This document shows positions 28,317-37,212 of a stretch of DNA of 64,000 nucleotides, piece after piece (the first letter of the stretch is position 1; every line of letters starts with the position of its first letter). The stretch is taken from contig NZ_CP097267.1 in the NCBI RefSeq assembly GCF_028473605.1, positions 1,542,501 through 1,606,500 of the forward strand, read 5' to 3'. A program made the position numbers and the translations under genes. The notes beneath the pieces were generated by a model. It did no database searches. It was not told the DNA's origin and was given only the letters and a program-made list of their open reading frames with translations. This stretch comes from Acidovorax sp. NCPPB 3576. Lineage in GTDB: Bacteria > Pseudomonadota > Gammaproteobacteria > Burkholderiales > Burkholderiaceae_C.

Positions 28317-29726
28317 ATGAATACACCCAGCCCACGCGCCGCCGGCGCCGCCCCGAAGACACCCGACAGCGGTTTCAGCTACACCCGCCCGTTTTTCGAA
28401 GACCTCGTGGACCGCGCTCTGGCGCATGCCAAGAAGCTGGGCGCCACCGACGCCGGTGCCGAGGCGTCCGAGGGCTGCGGCCTGTCGGTCAGCGTGCGCA
28501 AGGGCGAGCTGGAGAACGTCGAGCGCAACCGCGACAAGTCGCTGGGCGTGACGGTCTATATCGGCCACCGGCGCGGCAATGCCAGCACGTCGGACTTTTC
28601 CAACGCCGCCATCGAGCAGACCGTGCAGGCCGCCTACGACATCGCCCGCTTCACCGCCGAAGACCCGGTGGCCGGCCTGCCGGACGAGGCCGACATCGCC
28701 CCCGAGGATTCGCACCGCGAGCTGGAGCTGTTCCACCCCTGGGCCATCACCAGCGAAGAGGCCGCGCGCATCGCCATGGAATGCGAGGCCGCCGCGCTGC
28801 AGACCAGCCGCCGCATCACCAACAGCGAAGGAGCGGGCGTGTCGGCCCAGCAGAGCCACTTCTTCAGCGCCCACACGCGCGGCTTTCGCGGCGGCTATGC
28901 CAGCTCGCGCCACAGCCTGTCGGTGGCGCCCATCGCCGCGCTGCCCGGCAAGAATGCCGACATGCAGCGCGACGCCTGGTACAGCTCCATGCGCGATGCG
29001 CGCGAGCTGGCCGCGCCGGCCCAGGTGGGCCGCTACGCCGCCGAGCGCGCCCTGAGCCGCCTGGGCAGCCGCAAGATCCCCACCACGCAGTGCCCCGTGC
29101 TGTTCGAGTCGCCCCTGGCGGCCGGCCTGCTGGGCGGCTTCGTGCAGGCCGTGAGCGGCGGCGCGCTGTACCGCAAGAGCACGTTCCTGCTCGACTCGCT
29201 GGGCAAGCAGGTGCTGCCAAAGCACATCGACATCCTGGAAGACCCGTTCGTGCTGCGCGGCAAGGGCAGCTCGCCTTTCGACGACGAGGGCGTGCGCGTG
29301 GCGGCCCGCAAGGTGGTCGATGCCGGCCGTGTGGAGGGCTACTTCCTGTCCAGCTACTCGGCGCGCAAGCTGGGCATGAAGACCACCGGCAACTCGGGCG
29401 GCTCGCACAACCTCACGCTCACCTCGCGCCGCACCCGTGCGGGCGACGACCTCGACGCCATGCTGAAAAAGCTGGGCACGGGCCTTTTCGTGATCGAGCT
29501 GATGGGGCAGGGCGTGAACTACGTGACGGGCGACTACTCGCGCGGCGTCAGCGGCTTCTGGGTGGAGAACGGCCAGATCGCCTACCCGGTGCATGAGATC
29601 ACCATCGCCGGCAACCTGAAGGACATGCTGAAAGGCATCGAAGCCGTGGGCGCCGATGCCTACAACTACGGCGCCAAGACCGTGGGTTCGATCCTCGTGA
29701 ACCGCATGAAGGTGGCCGGCAGCTAA
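28317..29726 (+). CDS. pmbA: PmbA/TldE metallopeptidase subunit
   Basis: A 469-residue partner of TldD, which together process modified peptides. PmbA/TldE features: GAEASEGCGLSVSVRKGELENVER near the start, HTRGFRGGYASSRHS, FDDEGVRV, SSYSARKLGMKTTGNSGG and the GVNYVTGDYSRGVSGFWVE end. As expected for the TldE half it lacks the HExxxH zinc site of TldD, and tldD is not in this window. ATG 28317 was chosen at the start of homology. It is followed by a perfect bidirectional terminator. Confidence 0.94.
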   Translation: MNTPSPRAAGAAPKTPDSGFSYTRPFFEDLVDRALAHAKKLGATDAGAEASEGCGLSVSVRKGELENVERNRDKSLGVTVYIGHRRGNASTSDFSNAAIEQTVQAAYDIARFTAEDPVAGLPDEADIAPEDSHRELELFHPWAITSEEAARIAMECEAAALQTSRRITNSEGAGVSAQQSHFFSAHTRGFRGGYASSRHSLSVAPIAALPGKNADMQRDAWYSSMRDARELAAPAQVGRYAAERALSRLGSRKIPTTQCPVLFESPLAAGLLGGFVQAVSGGALYRKSTFLLDSLGKQVLPKHIDILEDPFVLRGKGSSPFDDEGVRVAARKVVDAGRVEGYFLSSYSARKLGMKTTGNSGGSHNLTLTSRRTRAGDDLDAMLKKLGTGLFVIELMGQGVNYVTGDYSRGVSGFWVENGQIAYPVHEITIAGNLKDMLKGIEAVGADAYNYGAKTVGSILVNRMKVAGS

Positions 29727-29763
29727 GCCGCGGTGCCGCAGGCTGCACGGGGCAGCGAAAGCC

Positions 29764-29808
29764 CAGCCCAACAAAAAACCCGCCAGCGGCGGGTTTTTTG
29801 TTGGGCTG
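29764..29808. terminator. Bidirectional terminator, pmbA / IPTL-CTERM gene
   Basis: A perfect 21-bp stem (cagcccaacaaaaaacccgcc and its complement) with a 3-nt loop. The A/T tracts inside the stem give a T run in either direction, so it can end both convergent transcripts. Confidence 0.93.
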
Positions 29809-29820
29809 AACGAAAGCCGA

Positions 29821-30510
29821 TCAGCGCTGGCGGCGCAGGCGGGCGATGCCGAACATGCCGAGCAGCGAGGCCATCAGGATCAGGCCCCATTCGGACACGG
29901 TGGGAATCGGCGCTGCCGTCGTCACCGCAGCCGCGGCCATCGCGTAGCTCACGGGGGCGTTGTTGGCCGTGCTGCGCGAGGTGTCGACCCCGGTTGACGT
30001 CAGGCAGGTATCGGTCACGCCGCTGCTGCCCGTGCCCGTGTTCTGGCAGCCGGAGTTGTGGGTGGAGGTGCTGTTGGCGCCGGCCAGGATGACGGCGGTG
30101 AAGCGGTCTGCCGTGGTGTGCGGTGCGGTGCCCGTCACCCACAGCACGGCCTGCATCAGGTTCACGTTCGTGATGTTGCCGGAGGCGTCGGTGGAGATGC
30201 GCAGCGTGTTCAGGCGGGCGTTGGTGTCGGTGGATGCCACCGTGTCCAGGCCGCTGGAGAAGCTGTAGGAGGTGACGGTCGAGCCGATCTCCAGGTTGCT
30301 GGCGTTGGCCGGCAAGGCCCCTGCGGTCGAGAACGTGCCTGTCACGTTGTGCGTGGGCAGGAAGTTGGCGCACAGGCTTGCGGGCGTCGTGGTGCAGTTC
30401 GTGTAGTTCTGCAGGTTGGCGTAGTTGCCGGTGCTGGTGATGTTGACCGTGGCACCGAACGACGTGCCTGCCACCAGGGCGAGCACGCTGCCCAATAGGA
30501 TTTTTCTCAT
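29821..30510 (-). CDS. IPTL-CTERM domain exported protein
   Basis: A 229-residue protein with a signal peptide (MRKILLGSVLALVAGTSFGA), a Thr/Ser/Asn-rich beta-type body with four or five cysteines, and a C-terminal sorting signal: IPTVSEWG, a hydrophobic helix (LILMASLLGMFGIARL) and the basic end RRQR. This is the IPTL-CTERM arrangement, thought to be handled by an exosortase/rhombosortase-like sorting system. The start is ATG 30510 with GGAGG 6 nt upstream; the track frame begins 12 nt earlier. The sorting enzyme is not in the window. It is probably a surface or extracellular protein; function unknown. Confidence 0.85.
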   Translation of the reverse strand: MRKILLGSVLALVAGTSFGATVNITSTGNYANLQNYTNCTTTPASLCANFLPTHNVTGTFSTAGALPANASNLEIGSTVTSYSFSSGLDTVASTDTNARLNTLRISTDASGNITNVNLMQAVLWVTGTAPHTTADRFTAVILAGANSTSTHNSGCQNTGTGSSGVTDTCLTSTGVDTSRSTANNAPVSYAMAAAAVTTAAPIPTVSEWGLILMASLLGMFGIARLRRQR

Positions 30511-30704
30511 AACCGCCTCCAAGGGTTAGTAATTGTTACCGCCCGAAAGTTTAATGCGGAACCGGGGGTGATTTCGTAGGTGTTGCGTTGGCGCCAATTT
30601 CGAAAACCACGGCCCTGGCGCGGCGCGCCATGGCGTTGGCGCCCATGGCCCCGCGTTTCCCCGGAGGACCGCCGCGCGCCCGGCCCCGCAGCCGCTGGGA
30701 CCGC

Positions 30705-31511
30705 TCAATACGCGGCACCCGCCTGGGGCGGCACCGCGGCCACCACCGGCCCGCCGAACTGTGCGCGCAGCTTGCGTGCCGCGCCGACGAACATCAGCAC
30801 GTCCACCCCCACCGCCACGAAGGTGCAGCCCAGGTCCAGGTAGCGCTGCGCCAGCACCGGGTCGGAGGTGAGCGTGCCGGCGGCCTTGCCGCTGGCGATG
30901 ATCGTCCGCATGGCGCCTTCGATGGCGGCCTGCACGTCGGGGTGGCCCGGGTTGCCGCGGTGGCCCATGGACGCGGCCAGGTCGGCCGGGCCGATGAAGA
31001 CGCCGTGCACGCCGTCCACCGCGCAGATGGCCGGCAGGTTCTGCAGCGCAGTCACCGTCTCGGCCTGCACGAGCAGGCAGACCTCGTCGTCGGCCACCTG
31101 CAGGTAGTCCGCGCGGCTGTTCCATTGCGACACGCGGGCCACGGCGCTGCCCACGCCGCGCTTGCCGTGCGGCGGGTACTGCGTGGCGGCGGCAATCGCG
31201 CGGGCCTGCTCGGCCGTGTCCACCATGGGCACGAGCAGGGTGCGCGCGCCGATGTCCAGCATCTGCTTGATCAGCGATTCGCTGCCTTCCACCACGCGCA
31301 CCACCGGCTGGGCGGGCTGCGCGGCCACCGCCTGCAGCGTGGCGAGGGTGCTGCGCACGTCGTTGGGCGCGTGCTCGCCGTCGATCAGCAGCCAGTCGTA
31401 GCCGGTGGTGGCGGCGGCCTCGGCCAGGTACGGGTCGGCCATCGACAGCCACAGGCCGATCTGGGGCTGGCGGGCAGCGAGGGCGGATTTGAAAGGGTTG
31501 TGTGCGGGCAT
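30705..31511 (-). CDS. HpaI/GarL-type class II aldolase
   Basis: A 268-residue HpcH/HpaI family aldolase that splits 2-keto-3-deoxy (di)acids to pyruvate and an aldehyde. Metal and active-site residues: His in LIDGEHAPND, Glu in LLVQAET, Asp in VFIGPADLAASMG, and the KRGVGSAVARVSQW loop. In this cluster it probably cleaves 5-keto-4-deoxyglucarate to pyruvate and tartronate semialdehyde (GarL role), or a related substrate. It is the last gene of the minus-strand cluster, 46 nt after the 2-hydroxyacid dehydrogenase gene. Confidence 0.88.
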   Translation of the reverse strand: MPAHNPFKSALAARQPQIGLWLSMADPYLAEAAATTGYDWLLIDGEHAPNDVRSTLATLQAVAAQPAQPVVRVVEGSESLIKQMLDIGARTLLVPMVDTAEQARAIAAATQYPPHGKRGVGSAVARVSQWNSRADYLQVADDEVCLLVQAETVTALQNLPAICAVDGVHGVFIGPADLAASMGHRGNPGHPDVQAAIEGAMRTIIASGKAAGTLTSDPVLAQRYLDLGCTFVAVGVDVLMFVGAARKLRAQFGGPVVAAVPPQAGAAY

Positions 31512-31557
31512 GGTGTGTGGCGTGAAGCGAAGGGGATTGGAGAGTAGCCGGACGGGC

Positions 31558-32574
31558 TCAGCCGCCGGCCAGCAGGTGGCCCGGCTTCAACGGCCGGCCG
31601 TGCAGATGGTCCACGATGTTGCGCGCCGTGGCGGTGGCCACGCGCAGCGCGGCATCGCGCGTCACGCCGGCGACGTGGGGCGTCAGCAGCACCTGGGGCA
31701 GGGCGTTGAGCGGGTGCTGCATGGTCAGGGGCTCGGTGTCGAAGGTGTCGAGCCCCGCGCCGGCCAGGTGGCCGCTGCGCAGCGCCGACAGCAGGGCCGC
31801 TTCCTGCACCACCGGGCCGCGCGCGGTGTTGATGAGCAGGCCGCCGGGCCGCAGGCAGTCCAGCTCGCGCGCGCCGATCAGGCCGCGCGTGCGGTCGGTC
31901 AAGGGGCAGTGCAGGCTCAGGATGTCCACGCGCGCCAGGAAGGCGTGCAGGTCGGGTTCGGCGGCAAAGCCGTCGGCCTGGCCCGCCAGGCGCAGCACCA
32001 GCACCTGCGCGCCCAGCGCGGCGGCCAGCCGCGCGGTGGCGCGGCCGATGCTGCCGTAGCCCACGATGCCCACCGTGCTGCCCCGGAAATCCCGGCCCTG
32101 CCACTGGCTGTCGGCCCAGCCGCCCGCGCGCACGCGCCGGTCCAGCTCGGGCAACTGTCGGGTGAGCGCGAGCATCAGCGCCAGCGCGTGTTCGGCCACC
32201 GCATCGGCATTGGCGCCCAGGGCCACGGCCACCGCCACGCCGCGGCGGTGCGCTGCCGCCCGGTCCACGCTGTCCACCCCGGCGCCGTTCTTGGCCACGA
32301 TGCGCAGCGCGGGCGCGGCGGCCATCACGCGCTCGGTGATGGGTGGGGAGCCGCGCAGCACGATGGCCTGTGCGCCCGTGGCGGCCAGCCGTTCGGCCAG
32401 CGTGTCCTCGGTGATGGGCTCCGCCATGCAATGCACGCGCCCGCCGCTGCGGCGCACCAGGTCCTGCGCGGCCTCGGGCCAATGAGCGGCGGTGACCAGC
32501 ACATCGAACGGGGCCGCGGAAGGGGTGGGTTTGGCAGGGGCAGGGGCGGGATCGGGCATCGTGGAGGCGTTCAT
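31558..32574 (-). CDS. D-2-hydroxyacid dehydrogenase
   Basis: A 338-residue NAD(P)-dependent reductase of the D-isomer family. It has the Rossmann motif VGIVGYGSIGRATARLA, and the catalytic Arg (INTARGPVV), Glu (FDTEPL) and His (LTPHVAG). It would reduce a 2-oxoacid such as tartronate semialdehyde's isomer hydroxypyruvate or glyoxylate in the sugar-acid pathway here. The start is ATG 32574; ATG 32559 also possible, and the Pro/Ala-rich first 20 residues are not conserved-looking. Same strand as the Bug protein and aldolase. Confidence 0.88.
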   Translation of the reverse strand: MNASTMPDPAPAPAKPTPSAAPFDVLVTAAHWPEAAQDLVRRSGGRVHCMAEPITEDTLAERLAATGAQAIVLRGSPPITERVMAAAPALRIVAKNGAGVDSVDRAAAHRRGVAVAVALGANADAVAEHALALMLALTRQLPELDRRVRAGGWADSQWQGRDFRGSTVGIVGYGSIGRATARLAAALGAQVLVLRLAGQADGFAAEPDLHAFLARVDILSLHCPLTDRTRGLIGARELDCLRPGGLLINTARGPVVQEAALLSALRSGHLAGAGLDTFDTEPLTMQHPLNALPQVLLTPHVAGVTRDAALRVATATARNIVDHLHGRPLKPGHLLAGG

Positions 32575-32676
32575 GGTGCGTGCGGGCAATGGCAGGCAGT
32601 GGGGTGAAATGGCGTGCAATGGGAAAAGGGGTGCAGGGGGGCAAGAGGGGACAGGGACAGGCCCTGCCCCGTGCGG

Positions 32677-33723
32677 TCAGTCGATGCGGATGCCGTTGGC
32701 CTGGATCACCTTGCCGTAGCGGCCCAGCTCGTCCTGCGTGAAGCGGGCCAGGGCCTGCGGCGTGCCCGGCTGCGGGCGCACGCCCAGCGCGGCCATGCGC
32801 TCCAGCACCTCGGGTTGGCGCAGCACGGCGTTGAGCGCGGTGTTCAGGGTGGCCACCACGTCCTTGCTCGTCTTGGCGGGGGCGTACAGGGCATACCACG
32901 CGTTGACCTCGAAGCCGGGGTAGCCCGCCTCGGCGAAGGTGGGCACGTCCGGCAGCTCGGGCAGGCGCGCGGGCGCGGCCACGGCGAGCGCCCGCACCTT
33001 GCCGCCCTTGATGAGCGGCGAGGCGCTGGTGAGCGTGTCCAGGATCATGTCCAGCCGCCCGCCCATCAGGTCCATGGTGTGGGCGTTGCCGCCCTTGTAG
33101 GGCACGTGGTTGATCTGCACCTGCGCGGCCTGCTTGAAGAGTTCCGCCGCCAGGTGCAGCGGCGAGCCGTTGCCCGACGAGCCGTAGTTGAGCGCCCCCG
33201 GCTGCTTGCGCGCGGCTTCCACCAGCGCGCGCACGCTGGTGTACGGCGAATCCTGCGCCACCACCAGCACCATCGGCACCACGCCGATCAGCCCGATGGG
33301 CGTGAAGTCGGCCACCGCGTCGTAGCCGGGCTTGGCGTACAGGTGCGGGCTCACCGCGTGGCTGGCCAGGGACCCCAGCACCAGCGTGTAGCCGTCCGGC
33401 GCGGCCTTGGCCGCCACCGTGGTGCCGATGGTCGTGCCGGCCCCGGGGCGGTTGTCGATCACCATGGGCTGCTTGAGCGCATCACCCAGCTTCTGGCCCA
33501 CGAGCCGCGCCACGGCATCGTTGGCGCCGCCGGCCGGGTAGGGCACCAGCAGCGTGACGGGCTTGGCCGGATAGGCATCGGCCGCGTGGACGGCGGCCAG
33601 CGGCGCGGCCAGGCCGCACAGGGCGAGCGCGGCCGATACGACGAGCGCTCGGCGGCCGGTGGTGGTTGTGGTGCAGGTGCGTGCGCCGGGGTGTGCGTGT
33701 GTACGGGAAGCGATGGGAACCAT
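32677..33723 (-). CDS. Bug-family tripartite tricarboxylate transporter substrate-binding protein
   Basis: A 348-residue periplasmic solute-binding protein. A twin-arginine-free but Arg/Thr-rich n-region is followed by a hydrophobic core (ALVVSAALALCGLAAPLAA) and AxA cleavage near VHAADA. Mature features: YPAKPVTLLVPYPAGGANDAVAR, VDNRPGAGTT-like IDNRPGAGTTIG, DGYTLVLG, and INHVPYKGG. The Bug family binds carboxylates and feeds TctAB permeases, which are not in this window. It lies 102 nt from the 2-hydroxyacid dehydrogenase gene. Its ligand is likely a sugar acid. Confidence 0.9.
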   Translation of the reverse strand: MVPIASRTHAHPGARTCTTTTTGRRALVVSAALALCGLAAPLAAVHAADAYPAKPVTLLVPYPAGGANDAVARLVGQKLGDALKQPMVIDNRPGAGTTIGTTVAAKAAPDGYTLVLGSLASHAVSPHLYAKPGYDAVADFTPIGLIGVVPMVLVVAQDSPYTSVRALVEAARKQPGALNYGSSGNGSPLHLAAELFKQAAQVQINHVPYKGGNAHTMDLMGGRLDMILDTLTSASPLIKGGKVRALAVAAPARLPELPDVPTFAEAGYPGFEVNAWYALYAPAKTSKDVVATLNTALNAVLRQPEVLERMAALGVRPQPGTPQALARFTQDELGRYGKVIQANGIRID

Positions 33724-33913
33724 GGTGTTGTCTCCTGGTGTGTGGTTTTTACTTGGGCGAACAAACCGGCACCGCGCCCATGTCGCGCCGTGCCGGTGGG
33801 GAAATCGATCAGTGCATGCGGGGCTTCCGAGGTGTGGCCGTGCGTGGCGGTGATGGGGCGTTTTGGTGGTGAAGGCTCGTGCGGTCGGTGTGCTGGCGTG
33901 GGCCGTGCCTCCC

Positions 33914-35395
33914 TCAGCCCAGCCCCCCCTGGCACACGTACTTGGTGTGCAGGTAATCCTCCAGCCCGTGCGTCGATCCCTCGCGCCCGTAGCCCGACTC
34001 CTTCACCCCCCCGAACGGCGCCGCCTCCGCCGCCAGCGCCCCTTCGTTGATGCCCACGATCCCCGTCTCCAGCGCATCCGCCACGCGCCAGATGCGCCGC
34101 ACGTCCTGGCTGTAGAAGTACGCGGCCAGCCCGAACGGCGTGTCGTTGGCGGCCGCGATCACTTCTTCTTCACTCTCGAAGCGCGTGAGCGGCGCCACCG
34201 GGCCGAACGTCTCCTCGCACGCGCAGGCCATGGTCGCGTCGGCGTTCTCCAGCACCGTGGGGGCGTAGTAGGTGGCGCCCAGGTCGGTGAGGCGCTGGCC
34301 GCCCGTGAGCACCTTGGCGCCCTTGGCCACCGCATCCTGCACGTGCCGCTCGATCTTCTCCACCGCCCGGGCGTTGATCATCGGCCCGATCTGCGAGGCG
34401 GGGTCGCTCGCCGGCCCGACTTTGAGGGCCGCCACGCGGGCGGTGAGCTTTTGCGCGAACTCGGCGTGGACCTTCGCGTGCACGAACACCCGGTTGGGGC
34501 ACACGCAGGTCTGGCCGCCGTTTCTGAACTTGGCGGCCATGAAGCCGTCCACGGCGGCGTCCACATCGGCATCCTCGAACACGATGAAGGGGGCGTTGCC
34601 GCCCAGCTCCAGCGAGAGCTTCTTGAGCGTGTCCGCACTGCGGCGCGCCAGGTGCTTGCCCACGGGCGTGGAGCCGGTGAAGGTGATCTTGCGCACGCGC
34701 GGATCATCGAGCCACACGTCCACCACCTCGGGCGTCTTCTCGCGCGAGGCGGTGACGATGTTCAGCACGCCCGCAGGCACCCCTGCCTCGTGCGCGAGCA
34801 GCACCAGGGCGAGCGACGTGAGGGGCGTGTCCTCGGCCGGCTTGCAGACCACGGTGCAGCCGGCGGCCAGGGCCGGGGCGATCTTGCGGGCGATCATCGC
34901 GGCGGGGAAGTTCCAGGGCGTGATGGCGGCCACCACCCCCACGGGTTCCTTCAGGGCGAACATGCGCCGGCCGGGCACGGGGGCGGGGATGACCTCGCCG
35001 TTCATGCGCGTGGCCTGTTCGCCGAACCATTCGATGTAGCTGGCGGCGTAGGCCACCTCGCCCTTGCCCTCGGCCAGGGGCTTGCCCTGCTCCAGGGAGA
35101 TCAAGGCGCCCAGGTCGTCCTGGTGGGCCAGCACCCGATCGTTCCAGCGCTTGATGATGGCCGCGCGCTGCTTGGCCGGCACCTGGCGCCAGGAAGGAAA
35201 GGCGGCATGGGCGGCGTCCAGCGCGGCCCGGGCCTCGGGGGCGCCGGAGTCGGGCACTTCGGCAATGACAGTGCCGGTGGCCGGGTCGGTCACGGGCAGC
35301 CGTGCGCCGGGGCCGGGGTGCCAGTGCCCGGCGATGAAGTTGGCGCTGCGGATCAGGTCGGGGCGGTGGAGATTCAGGGGCAGGGTCAGGGGCAT
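33914..35395 (-). CDS. gabD: Aldehyde dehydrogenase, succinate-/2-oxoglutarate-semialdehyde type
   Basis: A 493-residue NAD(P)-dependent ALDH: SITPWNFP-type motif (AAITPWNFPAAMI), FTGSTPVGKHL, general base Glu in LELGGNAPF, catalytic Cys in GGQTCVCPNR. Closest in look to succinate-semialdehyde dehydrogenase GabD. In an aldarate cluster the physiological substrate may instead be 2-oxoglutarate semialdehyde or tartronate semialdehyde. ATG 35395 chosen at the start of homology; an upstream extension to 35500 runs through a Phe/Pro-rich non-conserved stretch and the repeat at 35461. Confidence 0.88.
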   Translation of the reverse strand: MPLTLPLNLHRPDLIRSANFIAGHWHPGPGARLPVTDPATGTVIAEVPDSGAPEARAALDAAHAAFPSWRQVPAKQRAAIIKRWNDRVLAHQDDLGALISLEQGKPLAEGKGEVAYAASYIEWFGEQATRMNGEVIPAPVPGRRMFALKEPVGVVAAITPWNFPAAMIARKIAPALAAGCTVVCKPAEDTPLTSLALVLLAHEAGVPAGVLNIVTASREKTPEVVDVWLDDPRVRKITFTGSTPVGKHLARRSADTLKKLSLELGGNAPFIVFEDADVDAAVDGFMAAKFRNGGQTCVCPNRVFVHAKVHAEFAQKLTARVAALKVGPASDPASQIGPMINARAVEKIERHVQDAVAKGAKVLTGGQRLTDLGATYYAPTVLENADATMACACEETFGPVAPLTRFESEEEVIAAANDTPFGLAAYFYSQDVRRIWRVADALETGIVGINEGALAAEAAPFGGVKESGYGREGSTHGLEDYLHTKYVCQGGLG

Positions 35396-35460
35396 GGGAG
35401 GGGCCGGGAAGGAGGCAGAAGGGAGGCGGAAGGGAGGCAAAAAGGGGTTTGAATGAAATC

Positions 35461-35509
35461 GGGCTCCAGCGCAATCAACACTAGGGCGTATAGCTATCAA
35501 TTTAATAGT
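35461..35509 (+). repeat. Dispersed palindromic repeat, copy 3
   Basis: GGGCTCCAGCGCAATCAACA, then CTAGGGCGTA, then the hairpin TAGCTATCAATTTAATAG. It lies between the UxaA-type gene and the aldehyde dehydrogenase gene. Copies 1 and 2 are close relatives. Confidence 0.85.
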
Positions 35510-35552
35510 GAACGGATCAGCCCAAGGATCAGCCCAAGGATCAAGCCATGGA

Positions 35553-37103
35553 TCAGCTCACGATGCCCAGGTGCCACGGCACGAACTCGTGGTCGCCCAG
35601 GCCCAGCAGCTCGCTCTTGGTGGCGCCGCCGCTCGCGTGCCGCAGGATCTGCTCGAAGATGCGCTGGCCCATCTCGGGCACCGTCAGTTCGCCGTCCAGG
35701 ATCACGCCGCAATTGATGTCCATGTCTTCCTCCAGCCGCTGGTACATGGCCGTGTTGCTGGCCAGCTTGATCGTCGGCGCCGGTTTGCTGCCGAACATCG
35801 AGCCGCGCCCGGTGGTAAAGCAAATCAGCTGCGCGCCGCTGGCGATCTGCCCCGTGGCCGCCACCGGGTCGTAGCCCGGCGAGTCCATGAAGACGAAGCC
35901 GCTCTCGTCGATGCGCTCGGCATATTCGTACACCGCGCGCAGCGGCGTGGTGCCGCCCTTCATCGCCGAGCCGAGCGATTTTTCGAAGATGTTCGCCAGC
36001 CCCCCGGCCTGGTTGCCGTGGCCCACCACGCCGTTGAACTGCGCGTTCTGCCCGGCCGCGTAGCGCTCCCACCAGGCCAGGCGGTCCAGCAATTTTTGCC
36101 CCACCGCGGGCGTGATCGCCCGGCGCGTGAGCATGAACTCCACGCCGTGGATCTCCGGCGTTTCCGACAGGATGGCCGTGCCGCCGTGGCGCACCAGCAC
36201 GTCCATCGCCGCGCCCAGCGCCGGGTTGGCCGTGATGCCGGAGAACCCGTCCGAGCCGCCGCACTCCAGCCCGATCTTGAGGTGGCTGGCGCTCACCGTG
36301 CTGCGCCGCGCGGCGTTGGCGGCGGGCAGCATCGCCTCGATCGCCGCCACGCCCGCGGCGATGGTGGCGCGCGTGCCGCCCACCTCCTGCATCACCAGCG
36401 TGCGCATCAGCCGCCCGCGCTGCAATCCTTGCGAATCCACCAGCCCATCGACCTGATTGCGCTCGCAGCCCAGGCCCACGATCAGCACGCCCGCCAGATT
36501 GGGGTGGCGCGCATAGCCCGCGATCGTGCGGCGCAGCACGTCGAAATGCTCGCTGGGCGACGACATGCCGCAGCCGCTCGTCTGCGCGAACGCCACCACG
36601 CCATCGATGTGCGGAAACGCCTTCATCCGCTCGGGCGTGAAGTGCGCGGCGATCTGCTTGATGACCGTGGCGGAGCAGTTCACCGACGACAAAATGCCGA
36701 TGAAATTGCGCGTGCCCACGCTGCCGTCCTCCCGCACGAAGCCCTCGAACGTGGCGCGCTCGCCTTCGGGCACGTAATCGACCGGCCGCACGTCCGCGCC
36801 GAAGGCCGGGTCGCGGTAGTAATCGACCAGCTCGATGTTGTGGCTGTGCACGTAGTCGCCCGGCTCCAGGTCGCGCGTGGCCACGCCGATCACCGTGTCG
36901 TACTTCTTCACCGCCTCGCCCTGCGCGATGCGCCGCGCGGCGATCTTGTGGCCCGCCGGCACCTGGGCGCGCGTGCGCACGCCCAGTTCGGCAATGGCCT
37001 GCCCGATCGCCAGCGCCGACTTGGCCACCAGCACGTTGTCGTTGGGGTGCAGGTGCAGCAGCGGGCTGTCGGCAAGGCTCTGGGGCGGCGCAATGGCGTT
37101 CAT
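35553..37103 (-). CDS. UxaA/GarD-family dehydratase (altronate/galactarate type)
   Basis: A 516-residue hydrolyase. An N-terminal SAF domain (about 15-105, 'LHLHPNDNVLVA', 'GDYVHSHNIEL') is joined to the large UxaA/GarD catalytic part with conserved cysteines in FAQTSGCGMSS, VLIVGLGCERNQ and LECGGSDGFSG. It dehydrates an aldonate or aldarate to a 2-keto-3-deoxy acid, feeding the HpaI aldolase downstream. Altronate and galactarate cannot be told apart here; the full-length fused SAF form favours a GarD-like aldarate enzyme. It sits between the two Bug protein genes. Confidence 0.87.
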   Translation of the reverse strand: MNAIAPPQSLADSPLLHLHPNDNVLVAKSALAIGQAIAELGVRTRAQVPAGHKIAARRIAQGEAVKKYDTVIGVATRDLEPGDYVHSHNIELVDYYRDPAFGADVRPVDYVPEGERATFEGFVREDGSVGTRNFIGILSSVNCSATVIKQIAAHFTPERMKAFPHIDGVVAFAQTSGCGMSSPSEHFDVLRRTIAGYARHPNLAGVLIVGLGCERNQVDGLVDSQGLQRGRLMRTLVMQEVGGTRATIAAGVAAIEAMLPAANAARRSTVSASHLKIGLECGGSDGFSGITANPALGAAMDVLVRHGGTAILSETPEIHGVEFMLTRRAITPAVGQKLLDRLAWWERYAAGQNAQFNGVVGHGNQAGGLANIFEKSLGSAMKGGTTPLRAVYEYAERIDESGFVFMDSPGYDPVAATGQIASGAQLICFTTGRGSMFGSKPAPTIKLASNTAMYQRLEEDMDINCGVILDGELTVPEMGQRIFEQILRHASGGATKSELLGLGDHEFVPWHLGIVS

Positions 37104-37212
37104 CGGTGGGGCTTTCGGGTGGGGCGCGCTTCGGGGGGCGCTTCGACAGGGGCGCTCTCTCGCGGGGTGGGGCGGCGCGGCGGCTGCGATGCGGCCGCCC
37201 GTCCGCTTGGCA

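Noticed and set aside
37130..37180. Cluster of TTCG motifs near 37130-37180
   Set aside because: Spacings are 11 bases or other values, not 15, and no effector-like gene is downstream.
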